Program-made: the position numbers and the translations under genes | The notes under the pieces: model-generated | Told to the model about the DNA's origin: nothing | The model's database searches: none | What the model saw: only the letters and a program-made list of their open reading frames with translations | Source: Gnetum montanum | Lineage: Eukaryota > Streptophyta > Gnetopsida > Gnetales > Gnetaceae | Assembly: GCA_015680685.1 (NCBI GenBank) | Contig: MNCI01033650.1 | Coordinates: 605,305-669,304 of the forward strand | Reading direction: 5' to 3' | Length of the DNA stretch: 64,000 bases | Part shown: piece by piece, positions 55,891-64,000 of the stretch | Position numbering within the stretch: the stretch's first letter is position 1 | How the letters are laid out: every line of letters begins with the position of its first letter

Positions 55891-58165
55891 ATGTCTTCTT
55901 CTCATAAGAGCAACTCACCACCTAAGGACCATACACGAGACAATTGGCAACACAAAACACATAACCAAAACCAGCCAGTGCCTCAACAATATAGGGTGGA
56001 ATATACTCATCCTAATGAATATTCCCAATTTTACTTTTATCTTCCATCAAGATGAACAGATGCGCTGGAGAGATTTGTATGGTAACACAGTGTTACCCCC
56101 AGATCGATCAGTCCCTAACATGCTTCTTTCTGCTTTGGCATAGATTGGCATGACAGAATTTTATGCTGAATACGTTATGGGTGATTTTGACATGAGGGAT
56201 TACCATCCCACAACTTTGCAATGTATGAGGGATGCAAGGCAGGAGAGCCAACATACACTATTGAAGGGCAAAGAGGTCCCGCATGTCCTTGGTGAAACTA
56301 GAGATGGTGAACCATTTATAACTGGTTCGCTATCAAGAGATGTTCCCCCTCTTAACGAAAGTGAGGAGGTAGGGTATTAGAACCTACGATCAATGATACA
56401 TATCCCTAGTTCTGATGTCCATGAATACAAACTGTTCATAGAAGGAACAACACATGACAAGGATGGGCACTTAGACCGTCACGATGATCGGGGCCATAGC
56501 AGCCAAAGAGAAGGCAAGAAACATCGTCATGGAGATGGTTCCCCTTCTTCTTCCCCTTCTTCACATCACTCACCCTCTCCTTCCACATCTGGGCATATCC
56601 ATCATGAACACAATGGAGAGGATAAAGGTAGACAAAACGAGAGAACTTGACGAGAGAGTCGAGAGAGAGGACAAGGGCAAGGATGTAGGGAGAGTAGGGA
56701 ACAACACAGACATCATAGGCATCATGAAAGAGATGATCATGATGAGCCCCTACTCACAACCCGAAGTATGCTTGACATAATGGAGGCTGTTAGAATTCCC
56801 ACAAGGCATTTAAAAGATAGTCGGATCAAACTCTTAGACATGAACAACATCCCACGATTTGAAGGGGGATACAACGTTGATCCACAACATCATTTATAGG
56901 CATTCCACGATGCGTGTACCCTGCAAAATATATAAAATGAGTGGCAAAAACCTAAGTTGTTCCCTAGGACACTCACCAAAGAAGTAGAGAGTTGGTACCG
57001 GTCCTTAGAACTGGAAACCATCAGGAGGTGGAGTACGATGTTAGAACTTTTCAATGATAAATATAAAACGTACTCCAGAGTGTCTAATTTACATAAGAAG
57101 ATCCAAGGATGGAAGCAAGGTACTCATGAACACTTGGATGCTGCCATGGCCTGCTATTACACATTGTTACATCATTGCCCGGGCCATGGTTACGTTCAGT
57201 GGGATCAACTTCGTCACATCGTGGATGGGCTAAGGCATGAAACTAGAAGATCCATTGGGACTTATGCCCAAGGGAGACTCTCACAACTTAGAGCCCATGA
57301 AGTACATTGCTTGTTGGAGTAAGTAGCAAAAGAAGAAGGTGAGCTATGAAAAAGGGAAAGTGCGAAAGAATAAAACTGTGATCCTTCTTTTCGAAAGAAG
57401 GGAGTGAAATTTTGCGATGAAGAGGATGAGTCACCAATCGAAGAGTTGGTGAACAGAAAGACCTTGCCACTTCAAAAGCTCATAACAGAAATAGTGGCTA
57501 AGGTAGATGACGTATGGAATTCCTTCAACTCTAGAATTGAAAATGTCCTAAAAATTGTAGAAGAGTCTAAGGTAGAACGAAGTAGTGACAAAGGTAAGAC
57601 AAAGCAGAGAGATTTAGGCCCTTCACATAACAAGGGTAAGGGGAAAATCACTAACTCCGATGTGGTTGTGGATTCAGAAACAAACGATAATGGTGGATGT
57701 GAGATTTGCCACTATGACCATCCTAAGGGATGTTGCCCAATCATCTCACATCTACAAGAGTCTGGAGTGTATGCACTTAATCCAAGACTTAATCAACGAC
57801 AAACACCCCGTAGGTTACCTTATCCCCAAGGTAACCCACGGCAGTTCCACCAACCATTAACGTATTATCCAAGTGGAACTCCACCACAACCCATCGGGTA
57901 GCATTAGTAGTGGCAATACCCATAGTCATGGGGGATGCCATCACCGAAATATCAGTACCCTTACTGACAGCTTGACCTTTATGGATATTATGTGCAGCAG
58001 CCGATTTCTCCAAGTGACTCTATGAGTCACACAACTCCCCACCGTGACTACCAAGTTCAGGAGTACTTCAGGAGGACTCCTTCTCCTCTGGGAGACACTC
58101 CATACCCACACCATCCTCCAAATCCATCTGCAGCTCTTCCACAGTACTTTGTTGATTATAACTTG
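55891..58165 (+). pseudogene. Element D gag (Athila type)
   Basis: Starts ATG 55891 (MSSSHKSNSPPKDH), 122 bp after the primer site. Blocks: QQYRVEYTHPNEYSQF; acidic/charged middle; LFPRTLTKEVESWYRSLE; TMLELFNDKYKTYSRVSNLH; GWKQGTHEHLDAAMACYYT; HETRRSIGTYAQGRLSQLRA. An intact knuckle, CEICHYDHPKGCC (C-X2-C-X3-H-X4-C, 57.70 kb), and a Pro/Tyr-rich tail (RRLPYPQGNPRQFHQ) follow. Open from 57404 to 57901. A few stops and frameshifts, fewer than in element B. Confidence 0.85.
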
Positions 58166-58454
58166 ACCATTGAATAAGTACTTTGCTGATAGTTTTATTT
58201 TATAGCTTCTTGGTTTGATGGTTCTTAATTGCAATGCATTTAACTTCAAAGTTGGTGTTGGATTGCAATGGCAAAGTATTCCAATCTAGCACATATGACA
58301 TATCATTTGCATGAAATTTCTTTAGCAAACTTACATTGAAAATTGGGTGAATTCTTAAGGTTGCCAGAAGATTTAACCAATATGCCACTTCACCAATTCT
58401 TTTATAAATTTCATAGGGTCCATAATATCTAGGCCAATTTACTATATTTTCCAA
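58145..58454 (-). pseudogene. Element F integrase C-terminus (GPY/F) and partial chromodomain
   Basis: RYYGPYEIYKRIGEVAYWLN and LRIHPIFNVSLLKKFHAND form the GPY/F module. After one stop, NKTISKVLIQWS corresponds to the first strand of a chromodomain ('..VLVQW'). Chromodomains are a known targeting module of chromovirus integrases. Sequence is cut within it. Confidence 0.8.
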
Positions 58455-58659
58455 GTTTAAGAGAACTTCTGGTAGGTTTTACTCTTAGTAGTACTTGATC
58501 TCCAACTTGGAATTCTTTCTTAAGCCAATGTTGATCTACATATCCTTTATATTTATCTTAGACAACTTGTAACTTTTTTTTAACTCCTATAATAATCTTT
58601 TCCATTATTTTCATTTCTTCTTCCTTCCATTCCATTGTTAAGGTTGGATCTACCCAAGT

Positions 58660-59400
58660 TAGTGGTGTACAACAGTTCTATCCATATATTACTTTGAATG
58701 GTGTTCAGTGTATGGAACCTTGATAATTGTTGTTATAGGAAAATTCTACTAGGTGTAAGTAATTCTCCCATGTTTTTGGTCTACTCCCAAAATAGCTTCA
58801 TAGAATATATTCTAACATTCTATTCACATGTTCGATTTGCCCATTGATCTTTGGGTGGTAAGCTATGCTAAATTTCAACTGGGTTCTAAGCTCTTTGAAG
58901 AAAATTTTCTAGAATTTAGATATGAACTTGGGATCTCGGTTTGAGGTGATAAATTTTAGACAACCATGCAATCAAAATACTTCTTGTACGAATTTTTGGA
59001 GTACTTTTTTTGGCTATGTTTGTAGATTTCAAAGCTATAAAATGTACCATCTTTGATAGAAGATCAGCCACTACCAAAATCGAGTCATTTTCCTTTTTGG
59101 TTATTGGCAATCCCATAATGAAATCCATGGTAACATCTTTCCATTTCCAGGTTGGAACTTCCAAAGGTTGTAACAACCCACTAGGTTTCTTTTGTTCAGC
59201 TTTTATTCTTTGACATTTTGGATAGTTTTTAATGTACAAGGACACATCATTCTTCATTCCAGGATAGAAATAAGAGTTGCATAACATCATATAAGTCTTA
59301 ATATAACCTAGGTTTCCTGAACATGATACTTCATGTGCTTGACACAACCTTAGTCTCCAATTTCCTTCTAGAATGCAGATTCTTTTTTCTTTCATCAATA
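58660..59400 (-). pseudogene. Element F integrase zinc-binding domain and catalytic core
   Basis: GNLGYIKTYMMLCNSYFYPG, then YIKNYPKCQRIKAEQKKPSG, where the first Cys of the C..C pair is Tyr. VTMDFIMGLPITKKENDSIL carries the first catalytic Asp. The next block near 58.95 kb has SNRD where 'SDRD' is expected. A QIEHVNRMLE block with the Glu follows near 58.83 kb. Inactive. Confidence 0.85.
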
Positions 59401-59789
59401 AACCATTATAGGCAAGTTGATATCAAGGATCAAAGGGAATATTGGTTAAAATCTTCTTGAAATAAGGATCTTATTTTATCCATTCCTTAATTTCCTCTTC
59501 CATAGGAATCTTTACCACACCTATAATCAAGTTTCACATCCAACTAAGAGCATCGACTACCACATTTTGTTTACTGGGAATATATTTGATTTTATTATTA
59601 TATTCAACCAATAATTCTATTCATTTTTGTTAAAGAGTATCCAAAATAGGTTATCTCTACAAATATTATAAACTTTTATGTTTGTTTTTAGTACAAACCC
59701 TTTTTCATAAAGATAATGTCTCTAGACTTTCAAAGCATTAACAATTACCAGTAATTCTAAATCATGGGTTGAGTAATTTACCTTAGTTT

Positions 59790-60930
59790 CTCATAATTTA
59801 TGAGATTCATAACATACAACTTTATCTTCTTGTGATAGAATTGCATTGATTCCTATTCCACAAGCATATGTGTATACTTCAAATGGTAATTCTTCATATG
59901 AAATTCTCAGAATAGGTGTTGTTATGAGTAGCATCTTTAATCTCAGGAAAGCTTCCTTGTATTTTTCATCAAACTTGAACACACATTTTTCCTACAAAAG
60001 GTTAGTCAAGGTTACTACTAAAGTAGAATAATCTTTAATGAAATGTTGATAAAGACCTACTAAGCCTTGAAAACTACAAACTGTTGTAACATCTTTTAAT
60101 TCAGGCCAATCTTGAATTACACTAACCTTTGTTGGATCTACTTGTAATTCTTTCTTAGAAACTATATGGCCCAAATAAGAGACTTCTTTAAAGAGTTCAC
60201 AGTTACTCAATTTAGCTTTCAATTGATGCTCTTTAAGAATTTCCATTGTAATTTTCAAATGTTTGACATGTTCTTCTCTTGACTTAGAATAAACAAGTAT
60301 ATCATTCATAAATACTATAACAAACTAATCAAGATATTCATGAAAAATATTATTCATTAATGCCATGAATGTTGTAGGTGCATTAGTTAATCCAAATGAC
60401 ATCACAATTAATTCATATAATCCATACATGTTTGTAAAAGTAGTTTTCTCAATATCTTTTTCCTTAATCCTTATTTGGTAATAACCTGATTTTAAATCAA
60501 TATTTGAAAAATAACATGCACCTATAAGTTGATTAAACAAATCATCAATTCTAGGCAAAGGATAAGTATTTTTAATCGTCACTTTGTTCAATGCCTTATA
60601 ATCAATGCATAATCTTAACGTACCATCTTTCTTTTTAACAAATAAAGCTTGTGCACCCCAAGGTAATATGCTAGGTTGAATTTCACTTCTTCTAATAGTT
60701 GATCTAATTGTACTTTCAATTCTCTTAACTTAGAAATGGAAAATTTATAAGAAGCTTTTGAAATAGGTTGTGTACCAGGAAAAATATCAATAGCATGCTT
60801 GATAGTTCTTTTTGGAGGTAGTTCTCTAGTTTCATCAAATACTAAATCTTTATATTCATCAAGTTCTTTTAGAATCCCAATACCTAAAGATTTCTGAGGT
60901 TGAGTTACTTTGACAACAAACATCATAGCA
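59790..60930 (-). pseudogene. Element F reverse transcriptase and RNase H
   Basis: [57 protein letters not shown]. The catalytic box reads FMNDILVYS (about 60.3 kb) instead of F.DDIL.YS. Then SYLGHIVSKKELQVDPTKVS and CSFQGLVGLYQHFIKDYS. RNase H: PFEVYTYACGIGINAILSQE, where the catalytic Asp of 'TDA' is Tyr. The large open frames (60615-60926, 60325-60591, 59992-60309) are separated by single stops, so decay is less advanced than in the Tat or B elements. Confidence 0.9.
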
Positions 60931-61000
60931 TCCTTTTTTACTAATCTTTTGGCTTGCTTAATGGTTATCGTATGAATTTTCTTTGCTATTCCTACCCCTC

Positions 61001-61325
61001 TTAGAATCCTAACTCCGTTAGTGGTTGGGACTTTTTAAATATGAGTTCAAAGTGGGCAGTAATATCAAATTTTTGCAGGAAAGACATTCCTAAAATTGCA
61101 CCAACATCACCTAGTCTAAATTCAAAGAATTCATCAATGAAAGGCATGTCTTGCAAAGTAAAGGCAATTTCTTCGTACCTGGTATGCTTGCTCAGAGTCA
61201 TTCCATCTGTAGGTTTTATGTTAATAATTTTATTTGAAGGTAAACTTAATTTCAATAAATTAATTAACTTTGGAGAAATAAAGTTATCATTGGCACCACT
61301 ATCAATAAAAAATTTAATTTTTTAA
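61001..61325 (-). pseudogene. Element F protease
   Basis: FFIDSGANDNFISPKLINLL contains the retropepsin D-S-G-A active site (about 61.29 kb). It continues through TRYEEIAFTLQDMPFIDEFF and ends VGAILGMSFLQKFD, the 'ILG..FL' block. One frame to 61001, but closed upstream by a stop at 61322. Confidence 0.85.
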
Positions 61326-62590
61326 CCTTTAATTAAACCTTCCAAAATTAATAAAGCAAATTGAAATTTATACAAACCTGACTTAGTTGATGCAAAAATA
61401 TTCTTCACAACTGTGGTGGTGGTTTGGATTTTTTCTTCATTCATGTTTGGGTTGGGTTTTTGATTCTTGGTTTGATTTGTCCTTTGTACCTTGTAATTTT
61501 GGATAGTCATGTAATTTTTGGTTGTTTGTCTCAAACAAAAAATCTCCATCCCAATTGAGATCTTTTGGTTGGTGTTTCTTCTACTATTGCTTCTTGAAGG
61601 ATAGTTCATACTTGATTTGATTTTTCATTATCCTTAGCACTTTTATATGCTTCATTAATAGGTTGAGGGTTATCTGCTTGTGTCTAGGGAAGCAGTTGTG
61701 CATGTAATCCACCAATGAACTTTGAAGCTAATTCTCCCTTATCTTGGTGGCTTACATACCAATAGAGATCATATAATTCCTTGTAGTAATCTTCTATGAA
61801 TTGCCTTTCTAATCATAAAGAATCAAATCTCATTTTGTGCTTTTTGAGGAAAAAATCATGTACAAATTTTTGTTCAAAATTTGAAAAAAAGTTAAACCAA
61901 TTTGTAATAAAACCTTGAGATCTCAATCCATTCCACCATGTTGCTGCAAGCCCTTTGAAATATTGAGAGAAAACTTCTAAATGTTCTTGAGTTAATAGAT
62001 TCAACATATCAAAGTAATTTTTCATTGTATTAGGCCATTCTTTTACCTTGGCATTGGATCTAAGGGCTTCATCATATTGATCTAATTTTACTTTCTTAGC
62101 ATGAACATGAGTCAGCGATTCTCTGGGTGCATTATGCCAATTCTTGTATCCCTCATCTTTGGTTTCTACTTTGATCTAGAAAAGGGATATCAGTATCCTA
62201 GTGACTAGTAGGTGGGGGTTGATTTCTATGTGGATCCCTAGGGGGAAGTTGATCCTGATCTTTATGTTGATCTCTAGGTGGAAGATGGCTAGGATTTGAA
62301 GGTTGAGAGAGATGATTAGGTATTTACTTGATAGAGTCTGCAAAGGAATCCATATTTCCTTGCATGTCTAACCATTTATCCTCCAAAATTTGAGATAATT
62401 TCTTAATATATTTGAACATATTTTACATCTATGTCTCATATCCTTGATTTGATTGACGAAGCTCTTCTTGAACACCCTTTATCTCATTAATTTGATCATC
62501 AAGGGCATTCATCTAATCATTAACTAGGGTCTCTATCACTCTCCAATGTATTCTTTGGGTTTTGAACATTAGTAAGATGAAAAAATTAGG
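61326..62590 (-). pseudogene. Element F gag
   Basis: MLNLLTQEHLEVFSQYFKGL and ATWWNGLRSQGFITNWFNFF (61.81-62.03 kb) match the gag core with the W-W-L motif. An N-terminal coiled-coil-like region near 62.4-62.53 kb (INEIKGVQEELRQSN) and a Pro/Asp-rich linker (PPRDPHRNQPPP) lie upstream. The basic C-terminal part near 61.5 kb (RSNSRRNTNQK) lacks a visible CCHC knuckle. Confidence 0.7.
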
Positions 62591-62599
62591 TGTGTCGAC

Positions 62600-63050
62600 A
62601 ATCCTTAGCCTCTATGGTCCTTTTCATGGATTTTGAAATAGTTAATCAATTATAGAAGTGGTTGAAATTATCATGAATTTTTACTTGCCCATAAAATCCT
62701 AATTTGTTTTGGGACCTTAAATAATGGATTAAAAGCTAATTTTCTAATGCCCAAAAGCTAACTCTAATCATTCCATTGAGTAATCTATTAGAATCAATTT
62801 TTGTCTAGTTGAAAATGAACTTTGAATTCAAAAGTTATGGTTATATTTAAGTGGCAAAAGCTTACATGATTTTTAAAACTTCTCGAGAGGTCACCCATCC
62901 CAATTCTACTCCAAGACAATCATGCTTAATTATGAAATTCTTATTCTTGTTACCAACATGCCAAATTCTAATTTTAAAAATTATTTCTGTGCATTTTTTG
63001 ATTTAAATCAACTCATCAACGATGGGAATTTTGAATTTCTCAATAATTGA
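62600..63050. other. No gene seen upstream of element F
   Basis: AT-rich. It may hold the 5' leader or LTR of F, but no primer site, TATA or duplicated end was identified. Confidence 0.4.
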
Positions 63051-63194
63051 TGAAAAAAATTCTTCTATCATTAGAGGCAAGGTGGCTATCGAATAAGGAT
63101 GGTGGTGAGGTAGGGAACACACCTGACGGTAGTGATAAGTGGAGGTGCATGTTGGTGGCAGCAGGGGAAGGGGGTTGCACTAGGCGGCACAACC

Positions 63195-63345
63195 CCATTC
63201 TAAGGCTCATGCGACCATCTTTAAGGCTTGTGTGGCCCTCTCTAGGACCTGTATAGCTTGTCTCAAGGCTCTTGCAACCATTCTTAGGGCTTGCACATCC
63301 AACATTGTCTTGACATGATCCAAGCAGGGCTTGCACAGTCCACAT
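63195..63345 (+). repeat. Degenerate tandem repeat, AAGGCTTGTGTGGCCCT type
   Basis: Four to five units of about 25-33 bp: AAGGCTCATGCGACCAT, AAGGCTTGTGTGGCCCT, AGGACCTGTATAGC, AAGGCTCTTGCAACCAT, AGGGCTTGCACATCC. Confidence 0.6.
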
Positions 63346-63439
63346 AAACGTCCATGCAGCCCTCGCAAGGGCCAATACAACCTACGTAAAGAGGTAGTGT
63401 TCTATGTGAGTTTTTGGGGTTTTGGAATGCTAGTAATTC

Positions 63440-63665
63440 ATGGTGTCAAGGGTGCTTGTAATCAATGATGTTGTTGGTACCTATTATGCACCAAGGATGC
63501 CTATAATTAATAGTGCTGGGAGTGCCTGTAATCGATGTCCCCATCGATGCCAATGAAGTGCTAAGGGTAACTATAAGCAATGATGCTTGAAGTGCCTATA
63601 ATTTACAATGCTAAGAGTGCCTATAATCTATGACTTTAGGGATGCTTATAATCCATGGCACCACT
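63440..63665 (+). repeat. Degenerate tandem repeat, GTGCCTATAATCNATGATGCT type
   Basis: Seven units starting near 63447, 63489, 63521, 63565, 63592, 63619 and 63646; the last four are spaced exactly 27 bp. Confidence 0.75.
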
Positions 63666-64000
63666 AAGGGCAGAGTAGTAGGCAATAATTGAGTAGTGGC
63701 AAGGCAGTGCATGGTGTGGTTGGGCAACAAGGTGGCATGTGGAGGGCAGTTGGATGGGTTTTGTTGAGTACATCATGGTTTGGTGCCATTGGGTGCATCA
63801 TTATTGGTTTTCATTGATACATCATGGCTATCAGCCCCTTGGGGTTGATCGTTGGCCAACTAGGCCTATGAGTCCTAATGTAGCTGGTAGTAGGGTTGGT
63901 CGTTGCCCATGCAATGGTTTTTTTTCTTGAGAAATCATTGGGGATTAGGGTGAAATACACAATATTCTACTTTTCATTTTTTTTAAATAAAAATTTAAAA
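63666..64000. other. No gene seen
   Basis: G/T-rich DNA ending in an A/T-rich tract. A 63-codon open frame (63739-63930) has no recognisable motif. Confidence 0.4.

Larger units (their letters stand above)
54719..58165 (+). mobile_element. Element D: 5' half of an Athila-type element
   Basis: 5' LTR (54719-55748), primer site (55749-55768) and gag (55891 to about 58.16 kb) on the plus strand. The LTR is of the E1/E2 type (same TGATGAG end and CGATATCG array), while the gag is closer to element B (IHPNEY/THPNEY start, SWGMP.P tail). Pol and the 3' LTR are missing because element F sequence begins at about 58.16 kb. Confidence 0.85.
58145..62590 (-). mobile_element. Element F: chromovirus-like Ty3/gypsy element, 3'-truncated
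   Basis: Minus-strand gag, protease, RT, RNase H, integrase and the start of a chromodomain, ending against element D gag at about 58.16 kb. No LTR, primer site or polypurine tract was found at either end. AT-rich, with catalytic residues altered in RT, RNase H and integrase. Confidence 0.85.

Noticed and set aside
1-64000. CRISPR-like or phage/bacterial system
   Set aside because: The repeats here are degenerate tandem arrays inside LTRs, with no spacer-repeat regularity, and all identifiable proteins are plant retroelement or plant membrane proteins.

Overview
This window looks like nuclear DNA from a large-genome land plant, most likely a seed plant; I cannot name the species. It is AT-rich and almost entirely built from old Ty3/gypsy LTR retrotransposons with decayed reading frames. 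I see no bacterial operons, no rRNA or tRNA genes and no CRISPR array.

Layout. (1) 1-17.3 kb: minus-strand Tat-type gypsy material (gag, protease, reverse transcriptase, RNase H and a second RNase H). It is split by a plus-strand block (about 2.3-8.9 kb) holding a gene-like ORF remnant with readable introns. Two tandem-oriented LTR-like copies of 1.5-1.6 kb lie at 13.2-17.3 kb. (2) 17.8-31.4 kb: a complete but dead plus-strand Athila-type element, here 'B', with two LTRs, a tRNA-Asp primer site, gag, pol and a 3' accessory ORF. (3) 31.8-47.2 kb: element 'E1' (minus), with a perfect 5-bp target duplication, split by a second copy of the same family, 'E2' (37.1-45.8 kb), inserted in its gag. 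E1 and E2 keep gag and the accessory ORF but have no pol. (4) 47.2-52.1 kb: non-gypsy DNA with a GC- and CpG-rich island at 48.75-49.5 kb and, next to it, a minus-strand fragment of a heptahelical (HHP/PAQR) membrane protein gene. (5) 52.1-54.7 kb: a 5'-truncated Athila integrase fragment. (6) 54.7-58.2 kb: LTR, primer site and gag of element 'D', whose LTR matches E1/E2. (7) 58.2-62.6 kb: a minus-strand chromovirus-like element 'F', truncated in its chromodomain. (8) 62.6-64 kb: degenerate tandem repeats.

The most interesting signal is in B, E1 and E2. Each has an accessory ORF after a long noncoding spacer. Ahead of the ORF lies an internal promoter-like block: a dense array of short palindromic motifs, a TATA box, a conserved leader, and in E1/E2 a conserved splice acceptor touching the ATG. 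The array matches the U3 of the same family's LTR: CGATATCG-type in D/E, ATCAACATGATC/ATCGATG-type in B. The leader and ORF are shared between families while the arrays differ. This suggests a second promoter, matched to the LTR, for a coiled-coil accessory protein. In E1/E2 that protein and gag are all the element still encodes.

All alignments were done by eye. Element boundaries, frames and family names need computational confirmation.
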